From a virus: a stretch of 23,891 bases of DNA. The DNA lies in IMG/VR virus record IMGVR_UViG_3300032213_000123, positions 1-23,891 of that record; one strand, 5' to 3'. Below, piece by piece: positions 15,625-23,827 of this stretch. Position 1 is the stretch's first letter, and every line of letters begins with the position of its first letter. The translations under genes were made by a program, and so were the position numbers. The notes under the pieces are model-generated. The model worked only from the letters and a program-made list of their open reading frames with translations, made no database searches and was not told the DNA's origin.

Positions 15625-16038
15625 CTATGTTGGAATATCTAGTGTGCAGTCGAGAAATATCTCTGCCAGTTTTTCTTCATTATTGTATGAGTTATAAAGC
15701 CAAACTACGTCCGCTTTACTTATCCAAAAGCCGCTTGATCCACCAAACTGCCCCGAATATCCATGCAACGCTTGAAGAACCTGATTGCTAATTGTAAACC
15801 CGTCTTCAATATTTTGGGTAAATATCGAAATCTGGAATATGGGGCGATCTATCCCTTTATTGTTTTGATTCTGTCCAGTAAAAACCGGCTGATGAACATT
15901 GCGTAAATTCCAAACCAGAAACTTAGGTTGAGTAGCGTAATTCCGATTAAAAGAGGCATATACAGGCACAGGCGTGACAATGTTAGCCAATTGATATTGG
16001 ATTGCTTTTGCATAGTCAACTGGGTTGTTTTGTGCCAT
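15625..16038 (-). CDS. Tail completion / terminator protein (gp17 or DUF3168-like)
   Basis: A 137-residue protein starting at ATG 16038, overlapping the previous stop by one base (TAATG). It begins MAQNNPVDYAKAIQYQLANIV with PVPVYASFN, then RPIFQISIFTQNIEDGFTIS and ADVVWLYNSYNNEEKLAEIF. The pattern (short N-terminal helix, PVY segment, a P.FQIS.F strand, and an amphipathic helix) fits tail completion proteins that cap the tail at the neck. Gene order, after the head-tail adaptor and before the tube proteins, agrees. Confidence 0.75.
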   Translation of the reverse strand: MAQNNPVDYAKAIQYQLANIVTPVPVYASFNRNYATQPKFLVWNLRNVHQPVFTGQNQNNKGIDRPIFQISIFTQNIEDGFTISNQVLQALHGYSGQFGGSSGFWISKADVVWLYNSYNNEEKLAEIFLDCTLDIPT

Positions 16039-16382
16039 TACACCGCCGCCACAGGATCGTTACGAACGCAAATAATCTTTACAGTCATCCGATCATCAGC
16101 TTCGCGCACGTTATCTATGCGCCAATCAAAATTACGCCAATTGATTGAATACAGATTTTGGTTATCAATCATTTCTTTTGTGTTGGGCGTATAGTTCAGC
16201 GTAAAGTCCACTACATCGGAATAAACGCGATACTTTTCGCTTATTTTTACATGGTTAGCCACCGAATGCACACGCGCACGGGTTTGGAACCATTGGGTAA
16301 CAGTCGTACTTTGCTCACCAAAGGTACTTACACCAAAGGTGAGTCGATTTACCGTAATGTTTTCAAACCGTGCGATTGCCAT
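16038..16382 (-). CDS. Head-tail adaptor / head closure protein (phage head-tail joining family)
   Basis: A 114-residue protein starting at ATG 16382, directly abutting the connector stop. It contains a conserved-looking end: NQNLYSINWRNFDWRIDNVREADDRM is read as a beta-strand pair and helix, ending KIICVRNDPVAAV. The N-terminal ITVNRLTFGVSTFGEQSTTV strands and WFQTRARVHSVAN fit the head-tail joining (gp16/HK97 gp7-like) beta-barrel. It closes the portal channel and connects to the tail. Confidence 0.8.
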   Translation of the reverse strand: MAIARFENITVNRLTFGVSTFGEQSTTVTQWFQTRARVHSVANHVKISEKYRVYSDVVDFTLNYTPNTKEMIDNQNLYSINWRNFDWRIDNVREADDRMTVKIICVRNDPVAAV

Positions 16383-17054
16383 TTACATCACCAATGGTTT
16401 GTAATTTCGCAGTAAGGTAGCAACGCCAAATGGGATTTCTCGAATTGGTGTATCTACAGTATTGCTACGGTTGTTGTACAAGTGAGTAAGCAGTAACAGT
16501 CCAGCTTGTTTAATTACCGGATAAGCCGAAATCGGGTTAGCCACGGTGGAATACTCAATCACGATTGGGGCCGTCATCACCGAATTTATTGATGTCGGCA
16601 GACTGTTTACAATTACTTTGTTCCCCGAGGCATCATAGTAATAATTGGAACTTGCAATCGTCACCAAATCAGGCGGGAAGTTGTCGTTCCAGTATTTCAG
16701 CGAATTAACCGTAATGCCGGCCTGTCCACTATTGATGTTTTGGCTTACCTCGGGCAAGTCAAAGCAAATAGGCGAGGAAACTAGACTTTCAATGCCGTAC
16801 CACACTCGGTACGTCAGGCTGAAAATAGACAATCCTAGATAGTCCTCAATTGCCTGACGGGTAGCCAGTTCCAACCCTTGCAGGTAGCTGTCTTGGCTTT
16901 CATCGCCGAACAGGTTTAATTGTTGGGTGATTTCTTCCAGTGTCAACCATGCCGTCAAATTGTCGCGGTTGATTTGCTCAACCTTGACGTAATTAAACGG
17001 GTTGCGTGTGACTGCCCCGTAGGGCACTCCAACCATGACGGTATCTGCTGGCAT
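16383..17054 (-). CDS. Head-tail connector (HK97 gp6-like)
   Basis: A 223-residue protein. It starts at ATG 17054, one base after the stop of the second capsid gene. LTLEEITQQLNLFGDESQDSY followed by a helix with ATRQAIEDYLG is the typical N-terminal pattern of gp6-like connectors. The C-terminal IKQAGLLLLTHLYNNRSNT and IPFGVATLLRNYKPLVM match the ending that these proteins share. Twelve or thirteen copies form a ring under the portal. The central part (SGQAGITVNSLKYWNDNFPP) is the beta region usually found in the family's larger members. Confidence 0.87.
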   Translation of the reverse strand: MPADTVMVGVPYGAVTRNPFNYVKVEQINRDNLTAWLTLEEITQQLNLFGDESQDSYLQGLELATRQAIEDYLGLSIFSLTYRVWYGIESLVSSPICFDLPEVSQNINSGQAGITVNSLKYWNDNFPPDLVTIASSNYYYDASGNKVIVNSLPTSINSVMTAPIVIEYSTVANPISAYPVIKQAGLLLLTHLYNNRSNTVDTPIREIPFGVATLLRNYKPLVM

Positions 17055-17055
17055 A

Positions 17056-18084
17056 TTAAACGCCCACTAAACGAATACCAGCAAATGGATTACGAACGGT
17101 ACTAGCAAGACGTTTTTCCGCATACAGGTTTATGAAACCAGGCGTTGTTTGATCGAATGCTTGCACCGTCATTTCTTCAATGTCAGCAATCGTTACAAAG
17201 TTAGGCCAGTTAGCCAAATAGATGCTAAAGTTTCCAGCGCCCACCAGTTGCATATAGGGATTAGGGATCACAGGGAAACCAAATATATAAGTTACTGCGC
17301 CACCATCGCCATCACCAACTTCAGGGAATTGCTTAATTGCAGCGCCGCCCAAGTTGCGTAGATTGTGGATTGTCTGCGGGTGCATCATCCATGCAGTACC
17401 AGGCAACGTCCAATATTGGGCAGGGAACAACCGAGCCATATCAGTGATGTCACCATACGCAATAGCCGCACCCGCTTGGCTTACGGTTGCAATGCTATGG
17501 ATACCATTAGTGATTGCCGTGCCACTAGAGCCAAATGCTGACGCGCTGGCAGTCGTGTACATATTCAACCCACGCAAACCGCTTGTAGCGCCGTATGCGG
17601 TGGTTGTAGAGCCAGCCTGATCGTTGTTTAGAATCATAGATGCCGCTTCAACAGCGCCGAACTCTTGCATCAAATCTTGAACAAGAGTTTCATCCAAATA
17701 ATTTACATCTGTCATTACCGCAGTACGAATCGGCAGTTGTGCCGTAATCACGCGAGTAGGCAATTGCCAAATAGATGTGTCGGTATCGGGCGTTCCACTA
17801 TCAGCGGTGAACGTATATCCCCAAGGGTTTGTTTGGTTTGTGCTGTTACCAACTTTGGCAACAAACTGCACAGAACTTTGTCCAGCGCGAAAAACTTGTC
17901 GCGCTGCTTGTCGAATTGGGTTTGCAAAACGCAATGCTGCGAATGCGTCATCAAATAAAGTGCGTCCACCCTTGTTATCACCAGAACCTGTAAGGCTTGA
18001 TGCTTCTTTCAAGTCAATGGTTACTTTGCCACCCTCATTGATAGTTTGCTTAATGCCCGTAAGGATTTTTTCGGTAATAGTCAT
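17056..18084 (-). CDS. Second major capsid protein paralogue (HK97 fold), without N-terminal coiled coil
   Basis: I choose ATG 18084 (MTITEKILTGIKQ), giving 342 residues. A longer frame back to 18141 would translate through the terminator hairpin and give the unlikely leader MLPWWGLRPPP. The protein is a clear paralogue of the gene before it. Residues 27-64 (EASSLTGSGDNKGGRT to ARQV) match 24 of 38 positions of the first copy, and the end (QTTPGFINLYAEKRLASTV) matches 16 of 28 from QT.PG to AG.R. TSIWQL, PIRTA, EAASMILNNDQ and PAQYWT are shared. It has no N-terminal scaffold-like coiled coil and starts about 26 residues before the region where the mature form of the first protein is expected to begin. 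It could be a minor shell subunit (for example at vertices) or a second hexamer subunit. Confidence 0.85.
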   Translation of the reverse strand: MTITEKILTGIKQTINEGGKVTIDLKEASSLTGSGDNKGGRTLFDDAFAALRFANPIRQAARQVFRAGQSSVQFVAKVGNSTNQTNPWGYTFTADSGTPDTDTSIWQLPTRVITAQLPIRTAVMTDVNYLDETLVQDLMQEFGAVEAASMILNNDQAGSTTTAYGATSGLRGLNMYTTASASAFGSSGTAITNGIHSIATVSQAGAAIAYGDITDMARLFPAQYWTLPGTAWMMHPQTIHNLRNLGGAAIKQFPEVGDGDGGAVTYIFGFPVIPNPYMQLVGAGNFSIYLANWPNFVTIADIEEMTVQAFDQTTPGFINLYAEKRLASTVRNPFAGIRLVGV

Positions 18085-18104
18085 GGTGATACTTTCGGAT
18101 TGAG

Positions 18105-18131
18105 AAAAAGGCGGGGGCCGCAGCCCCCACC
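18105..18131 (-). terminator. Intrinsic terminator between the two capsid genes
   Basis: On the minus strand GGTGGGGGC pairs with GCCCCCGCC (nine pairs, one G-U) around a TGCG loop, and is directly followed by TTTTT. It begins ten bases after the stop of the first capsid gene and ends about 20 bases before the ATG of the second. It probably lowers transcription of genes downstream of the first capsid gene or protects the 3' end of its mRNA. Confidence 0.88.
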
Positions 18132-18141
18132 AAGGCAACAA

Positions 18142-19485
18142 TTAGGTTGCAGTTCCGGTAGAACGATAGCGCACACCAGCGTTCGGATCACGAACCGATG
18201 TAGCCAAACGCTTCTCGCCAAAGAACGTGATGTAGCCTGGCAACGTTTGATCGTAGCGGCGCATAACCATGTTCAGACGATCAACGGTTGTGTGAAAACG
18301 GCTCCAATCAGCAAAGTACATTGGGTACAAGCTGTTAGTGCCGGCAGAACCAGTAGTAGTCTGGCTAGGAGTGTCCAGATACTTGTTCATCACCACATCA
18401 AAGCCCAGCAGTTGGCCGATGATACCGTCAGGATTCAGAGATTCAACAGAGTTGAAAATCGGACGGCCATTGGTATCTTGCAAGCCACGGATTGCCTGTG
18501 CCAAGATGGGGTTAACCATAAACTTGGCATTGGAAGTCCAATATTGCTGTGGCAGTGCATAGATCAAGTTGATAACGTCTTTATAGGCAATGGCGTTTGC
18601 ACCAACCGTATTAGCGTTAGAAGTCAACTGATCGTAGGTTGCCAAGCTATGCAAGCCGGAAGTAGAACCAGTACCGCTAGTACCAAATGCAGCAACAGAA
18701 GATGTGCCACCAGCATAGGAACTATTAGAACCAGCATACTGATCCAAACCACGCAAACCATTAGAACCACCGTAAGGCAACGATGTTGCGCCTTGATCGT
18801 TATTTTGGATCATGGAAAGGGCTTCTGCTTGAGCAAACTCAACCAGCATATCGTCAACCACATTGGCTTCCAAACCATCAATGTCGTCCAAAGCCGCAGT
18901 ACGGATAGGAAACTGGACATTCAAGTCTTGCAGAACCAATTGCCAAATGGTGGTGTCTTCAGTAGTGGCAGAGCCATTGTTCTGAATACCATATCCCCAG
19001 GCAGCGCCAGCGTTGCCTACTTTTACGCGAAACTGATAGGAAGAACCATCAGTAGCAACGGTGCGAGTCAGGCCACGCAAGGGATTAGCCAAACGCAGAG
19101 CAACAAACGTAGGATCGTAAGCAGTACGGCCACCTTTGCCATCACCACCGCCGGTAAGGGCCGAGGCTTCGCGCAGATACGCATCGTATTGGCTTTCATC
19201 AGCAAACATCTTCAGTTCTTTTTCTACACGGTTGTTACCTTTGTAAAACTGAGTCAGTTGTTCGCGCACATTACGGTTGACATCACCACGCACGGTTTTG
19301 GCCGGTGCTTGGATGATTGCGGGTGCTTGCACAGAAGCAACTTTAGCTTCCAGGGCAGCAATTTTCTCTTGCATTTCTACCTTTGCGGCTTCAACAGCAG
19401 CGATAGATTTTGCTTCAGTGGCGCTGATCTTTTCGGCTTGAGCCGCTTCGATTGCGTCCAGTTTTTCAATGATTTCTTTAGACAT
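18142..19485 (-). CDS. Major capsid protein (HK97 fold), first paralogue with N-terminal coiled coil
   Basis: A 447-residue protein. Residues 1-52 are an Ala/Glu/Lys-rich coiled coil (delta-domain-like scaffold), followed by a linker with PAKTVRGDVNRNVREQL. The main fold starts near 105 (EASALTGGGDGKGGRT). Conserved stretches are TTIWQLVLQDLNVQFPIRTA, SMIQNNDQ, LPQQYWTSNAKFMVNP, GFDVVMNKYL and the C-terminal TFFGEKRLATSVRDP. The gene lies directly after the protease and starts with an AAAGG site, as HK97 MCPs do. The protease presumably removes residues up to somewhere between 60 and 105. The protein forms the icosahedral shell. The following terminator suggests high, separate expression. Confidence 0.92.
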   Translation of the reverse strand: MSKEIIEKLDAIEAAQAEKISATEAKSIAAVEAAKVEMQEKIAALEAKVASVQAPAIIQAPAKTVRGDVNRNVREQLTQFYKGNNRVEKELKMFADESQYDAYLREASALTGGGDGKGGRTAYDPTFVALRLANPLRGLTRTVATDGSSYQFRVKVGNAGAAWGYGIQNNGSATTEDTTIWQLVLQDLNVQFPIRTAALDDIDGLEANVVDDMLVEFAQAEALSMIQNNDQGATSLPYGGSNGLRGLDQYAGSNSSYAGGTSSVAAFGTSGTGSTSGLHSLATYDQLTSNANTVGANAIAYKDVINLIYALPQQYWTSNAKFMVNPILAQAIRGLQDTNGRPIFNSVESLNPDGIIGQLLGFDVVMNKYLDTPSQTTTGSAGTNSLYPMYFADWSRFHTTVDRLNMVMRRYDQTLPGYITFFGEKRLATSVRDPNAGVRYRSTGTAT

Positions 19486-19496
19486 AATTAACCTTT
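19486..19496 (-). promoter_or_regulatory. Ribosome binding site AAAGGTTAATT (first capsid gene)
   Basis: Variant of the AAAGGTTAATC cassette used elsewhere in the window, with one base changed (the final C to T). It overlaps the last codons and stop of the protease gene, coupling the two. Confidence 0.7.
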
Positions 19497-20261
19497 CAGT
19501 CGTTTATCGAGAGTTTTAAGAAGTTCGCGCTGCTCAAGAGCCGCGAGAATCTCCGCTTTGGTTGCCTCCGCATCAGAGTCACTCAGAATTGGTGCAGTTT
19601 CAACAGGCACTACAACAGCGTCACGCTGCTCAAGCACCTTTTTGAAAGTAGATGCAGCGGCAACCGCATCACTCTTGGATAGTCCTGCATCACGCAAGGC
19701 TTGCTCCAAAATCTTTAGATCGGCAGAGCCATCGGGCCGGAAAAACTCCAGCTTGTTGACGTTTGCCTCGGGGTTGTTGGGATACATCACGATAGATACC
19801 TCACGCAATCCACCTTTGGTGATTTGGAAATATGCTTCATCGGATTGATCGGGTTCGCCATCGGCATTAACCATTTGATAATCTTCCGCATAAGCGCCAA
19901 CAGAAACGCCGCCAAACATTTGGGGCGACTCTTGCATAATGTTGTAAATATCTTTTCCAGCGCTGGTATTTGTGTATATACGTCCTTGCGCCGTCATGCA
20001 GTTATCATCCATTTCAAAGGATGTCCACTCACCCACCGGCATTGAATCCGATTGGTGATTTAGAAACATAGGAAGGGGTTTGCCGCCTTTAGCAAAGGAT
20101 TCGGCCCAATCCATAAAGCCCTCGGGCTGATAATTGAAACGCCGCCCGTCTGCGCCTTCTCGAGCGCCCCAGGTGGTTACGGTGGCTTCAATCTTGCCGG
20201 TATTGCCCTGTTTCTCTACGATTAAACGGGCTTCGCACAGCATATTTAGGTTTTGAGTCAT
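19488..20261 (-). CDS. Prohead maturation protease (HK97-type, S78 family)
   Basis: A 257-residue protein starting at ATG 20261 behind GAGG (GAGGTAATCA). The first 170 residues are the protease domain: TTWGAREGADGRRF, the catalytic His in FLNHQSD (H69), the nucleophile Ser in FGGVSVGAY (S120), and the third residue probably Glu in LREVSIVMY (E154). In the S78 family a Ser-His pair with an acidic or His third residue cuts the capsid scaffold. The C-terminal 85 residues (DLKILEQALRDAGLS, AEILAALEQRELLKTL) are helical and may be a scaffold-like extension. The gene sits between portal and capsid as usual. It acts inside the prohead and cleaves the first capsid protein's N-terminal region. Confidence 0.9.
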   Translation of the reverse strand: MTQNLNMLCEARLIVEKQGNTGKIEATVTTWGAREGADGRRFNYQPEGFMDWAESFAKGGKPLPMFLNHQSDSMPVGEWTSFEMDDNCMTAQGRIYTNTSAGKDIYNIMQESPQMFGGVSVGAYAEDYQMVNADGEPDQSDEAYFQITKGGLREVSIVMYPNNPEANVNKLEFFRPDGSADLKILEQALRDAGLSKSDAVAAASTFKKVLEQRDAVVVPVETAPILSDSDAEATKAEILAALEQRELLKTLDKRLKG

Positions 20262-20385
20262 TGATTACCTCATCGACTTTTGTTAAATCAATGTCGTATA
20301 TTGTAGGTAATTCTAGCGCACTTACCCGCTTTTTGGGCTTATTATACTTTTTCTGTAGTGCAAGCAATTGGGCTAAGTCTATCAT
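20188..20385 (-). CDS. Hypothetical small overlapping protein between portal and protease
   Basis: A 65-residue, basic ORF (MIDLAQLLALQKKYNKPKKR) that starts within the portal stop (ATGA) and runs 74 bases into the protease in another frame. Without it, a 120-base gap would remain in an otherwise packed operon. The first 40 residues look protein-like; the end (SPFNRRETGQYRQD) is read across the protease start and may be only overlap. I recognise no family. It could be a real accessory protein or just a translational bridge that carries ribosomes to the protease. Confidence 0.5.
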   Translation of the reverse strand: MIDLAQLLALQKKYNKPKKRVSALELPTIYDIDLTKVDEVINDSKPKYAVRSPFNRRETGQYRQD

Positions 20386-21773
20386 TTCTTGCCAATATTC
20401 ATCTTTTTTCTTTGATTACCGCCGCCGCCGCCGGTATCTTGGGGGGAAGTTCCCGCAATAGGTTCCACTGGATTAGTATCCTTCAAATCGTCCGCGCCGT
20501 CAATTTGGGGCATTCCAAGGTACTCTCGGGCCTCATTTTGAGTCATTATCCCTGCGGTAACCCCTGCGGTAGCAAAATTCATTTGATCCAGTGGAGCGCC
20601 TTTTAGGAAGTTGCAAGTATCAAACTCAATCGCCAAGTTAGGATACCCTTGAAACAAATGTTGCTTTAATTTTTGCTGAACATTAACCAAAGTTGGGTAC
20701 ATGGTGGATTTGTAAAACTCATCCAACAAGGTTTGGGTGTTATTAAACTTACTTTCCCCAACGCCAATCATTTGATGCGGTACGCCAAATAAAGCGCAAA
20801 TTCGCTTCATAGTTTGATCTTTTAGCTTGGCAGCGTCCGCATCTTGCAGGGTAAGCATATTCAAAGGCGTATATTTCATGCCCTGATCTAGCAACATACC
20901 CTGCCCAGGCTTACTAGGATCGGATTGGCGGCTTCCCACCATTGAACTCCATGCCTCTTTTAGACGGGCGGCAATTTCTTTGTATTTGGCATCTGCAATT
21001 ACTTGCTCGGTGGTAAACATACCCGAGGGCTTTGCGCCGTTCTGCATTACATAGTTGGCATACAAGTCAATGTCCTGATCCAGCGACACCAACTCAGCGG
21101 CCAAGATGCCTTTGTTAAAACCAGCAGAACCTTGCCAGTTCATATCCTTGCAGTGCATCACTTGGTGGGACGCAAGCGGCTCATCCCGCGAGAACCCATA
21201 GGATGGTGTAGACAGGCGGTAAGAAGGATAGCGGGTAGGCGTGATGGTTACGGCAATAAGGGTAGAGTCCAGAAGATACATCTCCAACGGGGTATCCATG
21301 CTGTTCTTCTGATCTTTGCGCCACCATAGGGTAAACGCTTCGCCCGAAAGTTCGTACCACATGAGCCATTGATACCAAAACTCATAGGTAGATTGGAAGT
21401 TATTTGGTTGTGCCAATAAATTAGCAACTTGCTTGGCTTTTGCTTTATCTCGCGCACCCACCAATTCAGATTTGATTGCATCGACATAAGTACCATCGTC
21501 CGATTTGCTTACTACCTTAATTGGAAGTTGGGATAGCGCCCGTGCTTTAATGGCAACGCAAGACATAATGGTGGAATTGCGCGTCAACAGCGACATATCC
21601 ACCGGCCTACCAGCGTTATTAGTCGAACTGGTGGTGACGTACAGAATCTGAGTATTTACATTCGGATTCTTGTTGTCGCCTTGGTAAACAATGTTATTAC
21701 CGAGCGCAGTTTGCCCGAAAAGCGTATTGCTTTCCTTAACGTCTTTTCGTTTGAAAATATCAAGAAGTGCCAT
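20382..21773 (-). CDS. Portal protein (HK97 family)
   Basis: A 463-residue protein in the size range of HK97-type portals. It begins MALLDIFKRKDVKES, with SLLTRNSTIMSCVAIKARAL and SQLPIKVVSK, then AQPNNFQSTYEFWYQWLMWY, ELSGEAFTLWWRK, LDQDIDLYANYVMQNGAKPS and the family's KRICALFGVPHQMIGVGE plus YKSTMYPTLVNVQQKL segments, and NEAREYLGMPQIDGADDL near the end. Twelve copies form the ring at one vertex through which DNA enters and exits, and to which the terminase docks. The end (DTGGGGGNQRKKMNIGKK) is Gly-rich and basic. It starts 25 bases after the large terminase stop with a GGAG site, and overlaps the next ORF by four bases. Confidence 0.95.
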   Translation of the reverse strand: MALLDIFKRKDVKESNTLFGQTALGNNIVYQGDNKNPNVNTQILYVTTSSTNNAGRPVDMSLLTRNSTIMSCVAIKARALSQLPIKVVSKSDDGTYVDAIKSELVGARDKAKAKQVANLLAQPNNFQSTYEFWYQWLMWYELSGEAFTLWWRKDQKNSMDTPLEMYLLDSTLIAVTITPTRYPSYRLSTPSYGFSRDEPLASHQVMHCKDMNWQGSAGFNKGILAAELVSLDQDIDLYANYVMQNGAKPSGMFTTEQVIADAKYKEIAARLKEAWSSMVGSRQSDPSKPGQGMLLDQGMKYTPLNMLTLQDADAAKLKDQTMKRICALFGVPHQMIGVGESKFNNTQTLLDEFYKSTMYPTLVNVQQKLKQHLFQGYPNLAIEFDTCNFLKGAPLDQMNFATAGVTAGIMTQNEAREYLGMPQIDGADDLKDTNPVEPIAGTSPQDTGGGGGNQRKKMNIGKK

Positions 21774-21798
21774 GTTTACGCTCCATTTTCGCGGGATT

Positions 21799-23478
21799 TT
21801 ACCACTCTAACGATCTAAATCCATACGAATCACTGACAAAAACATTGTCTAAATGGCAATGCAAAGCCATAATCATGGAGATAATCCCATCGACTTTAGC
21901 ACTAGGATCAGCTTCATTCTTCCTGACTTTTACATTACCGTTCACATCAGTATATACCTCACAGTTACCCAATTGCCATCCGACAAAGGGATTTCCATCG
22001 TGCTTGATACACTTTTTCTGGATTAATTGCTCGGCAGTTTTAGACGGATTTGACAGCACAGCCATGCTTTGGCCAACCTTTTTTACGGGTAAACCCTCGG
22101 CATATAGGTTTGCCACCAGTGCAGCGGCATTGTATGGATCAAAGCCAATTTCCTTGATTTCATGCTCTACGCATTGCTGCTTGATATAAGTCTGAATCTC
22201 ATTAATATCGGTGACGTTACCCTGAGTTAGCCGCAAAATGCCGCTTAATTGCGCTTGTTGGAATATGCCCTTGTAATGGTTTGGCACAAAATCCATTGAT
22301 TGTTCCGGCAGGAAAAATTGGAATTTGGCATAGAAATTTTCTTCCGAATATCGGTGCAAAGTACAAACAGAATTTAAATCTCGGGAATGGGCCAAGTCAA
22401 ACGCCAAGAATGTAGATTCGGGTTTTTCTTCGGGAATCTTGTCAATTGAATCGTCCCAATAACGCCTGTCAATCCAAGCCGTATTAGCGGACACATAGAT
22501 ATTCAATTGCTTGCACAGGAACTCATTAAGGCTTGCAGGTTTGGCTGAGGCTTCTGCCGCCATGTGTGCAATATGCTCACGGGTAACTGATATGCCCAAC
22601 ATAGGGTTTGCCTTGCCCCACACCTCTGGGTTGCTCCATTCATCGCCTGGATCAATGCTGTAACAAAGCCCAAACCAACGGTTGTTGTCCTCGGCAGCGC
22701 CGCGCAACATATTACGCAAATGGCTTAAATCTTCAAAGAACTTGGTTTCCTTGGTAAAGCTGGCTGTAGTCAGATACATCCGCAAAGGGTTTTTCCGAGC
22801 GCCCATACCCGAATGCAGCACCTCAATAGACTGCCTATCCACAATCTGCGCCGCCTCATCTATCATGGCGCAAGACGGGTTTTTACCGTCACCGGATTTG
22901 CGGTTGTCGCGGGAAAGCGCCCGATAGGTACTTGTACTATCGCCCGTTTTTTTCAATTCGCTACGGTAAATAATGAACTTTGCGGCCAATTCTTGTTTCA
23001 TGGCCTCCACAATGGCTTTGGACGAATCAAAGCAAATAGACGCTTGTTCGCGGTTTGTTGCCAAGGTAAACACCTCTGGGCCAGCATCACCAAACTGAAG
23101 TTCGTATAGGGCAATGATGGATGCAATGGTTGTCTTGCCAGACTTGCGGGGAACAAACAGGATTACGTCTGTAATCCACCGAACGTTAATGTCCCGCCTA
23201 TCCCGAAATCCATAAATGGCCGCCAAGAACAATACCTGGAATGGCTCAAGAACGATTGACTTACCGGCATCCGGCCCTTTAACGTGCTTACAAAAACTTA
23301 CAAACTTCAAGATGTGTTCGGCTTTTGCTGGGACAAATTCGTAAGGCGCATCTTTGCGCTCCACCATATCCAAGAACCGCTGGCAAGCTAACTGGACATC
23401 CTCACACGCAAGTTTGTCCTTACGAACTACGCTAGTTGCGTAGGTAAATGCAGGGTTAAGCAGTGGCGAATAATTCAT
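21799..23478 (-). CDS. terL: Terminase large subunit
   Basis: A 559-residue ATPase and nuclease of the Terminase_1 (HK97-like) type. The ATPase motor shows Walker A PRKSGKT (110-116), a Walker B ending in acidic residues in CAMIDEAA (D207, E208) and the coupling motif LTTASFTKE (236-244). The nuclease half has an RNase H-like set of acidic residues: D361 in LAFDLAH, D447 in IGFDPYN and D530 in KVDGIISM. The protein pumps genomic DNA into the prohead through the portal and cuts the concatemer. Its start at ATG 23478 overlaps the small subunit by 23 bases. The family fits either cos or pac cutting; the sequence does not tell which. Confidence 0.95.
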   Translation of the reverse strand: MNYSPLLNPAFTYATSVVRKDKLACEDVQLACQRFLDMVERKDAPYEFVPAKAEHILKFVSFCKHVKGPDAGKSIVLEPFQVLFLAAIYGFRDRRDINVRWITDVILFVPRKSGKTTIASIIALYELQFGDAGPEVFTLATNREQASICFDSSKAIVEAMKQELAAKFIIYRSELKKTGDSTSTYRALSRDNRKSGDGKNPSCAMIDEAAQIVDRQSIEVLHSGMGARKNPLRMYLTTASFTKETKFFEDLSHLRNMLRGAAEDNNRWFGLCYSIDPGDEWSNPEVWGKANPMLGISVTREHIAHMAAEASAKPASLNEFLCKQLNIYVSANTAWIDRRYWDDSIDKIPEEKPESTFLAFDLAHSRDLNSVCTLHRYSEENFYAKFQFFLPEQSMDFVPNHYKGIFQQAQLSGILRLTQGNVTDINEIQTYIKQQCVEHEIKEIGFDPYNAAALVANLYAEGLPVKKVGQSMAVLSNPSKTAEQLIQKKCIKHDGNPFVGWQLGNCEVYTDVNGNVKVRKNEADPSAKVDGIISMIMALHCHLDNVFVSDSYGFRSLEW

Positions 23479-23827
23479 CTACGTCTGTTGTCTTGTTAGA
23501 TTTCTTGGGACGGCCACGGGCAACCAGGGCTAGTTCCGCAAGTATCTTAATGGCTTTGTCCAGGCATTCGGTGCGAATCTTGTAATGAGGGCTAGGTGCG
23601 TCACCCGATGGGTAATGGTAAGTCGGCCCTGACTTCAACAAATCCAAGTGACTTTCCAAAAGGGTTTCCATCACCATCACCAGCGCACCAATCAACAATT
23701 CGTCAGCGGCGGTAATGTTGCCGGTGGAATTTTCCACATCGTTGCGAATGGCCGTTTCAAAAGCAACCGCATTCCATGTTTTTGGTTCGCGAATAAAGCC
23801 AATTATTTGCCGTGGGGGTGTTTTCAT
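23456..23827 (-). CDS. Probable terminase small subunit (P27-like)
   Basis: A 123-residue protein directly before and overlapping the large terminase, the usual place for the small subunit. It begins MKTPPRQIIGFIREPKTWNAV and has two helices (ELLIGALVMVMETLLESHLD and TECLDKAIKILAELALVARG), ending with the basic GRPKKSNK and DVDELFATA. The ending GRPKK then a helix is like that of P27-type small terminases, which bind packaging sites and recruit the motor. I cannot see an unmistakable helix-turn-helix, so the call rests mainly on synteny and size. The upstream Shine-Dalgarno is weak (AGG). Confidence 0.62.
   Translation of the reverse strand: MKTPPRQIIGFIREPKTWNAVAFETAIRNDVENSTGNITAADELLIGALVMVMETLLESHLDLLKSGPTYHYPSGDAPSPHYKIRTECLDKAIKILAELALVARGRPKKSNKTTDVDELFATA

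Noticed and set aside
18085-18141. N-terminal extension of the second capsid gene to 18141
   Set aside because: It would be translated through the terminator hairpin and gives a Pro/Trp-rich leader unrelated to the first capsid protein. ATG 18084 starts a normal protein sequence.
18046-19491. Long plus-strand open frame of 481 codons opposite the first capsid gene
   Set aside because: It is exactly antisense to a well-supported capsid gene, its translation is rich in Cys, Arg, Ser and Gln without recognisable domains, and no plus-strand gene is supported anywhere else in the window.
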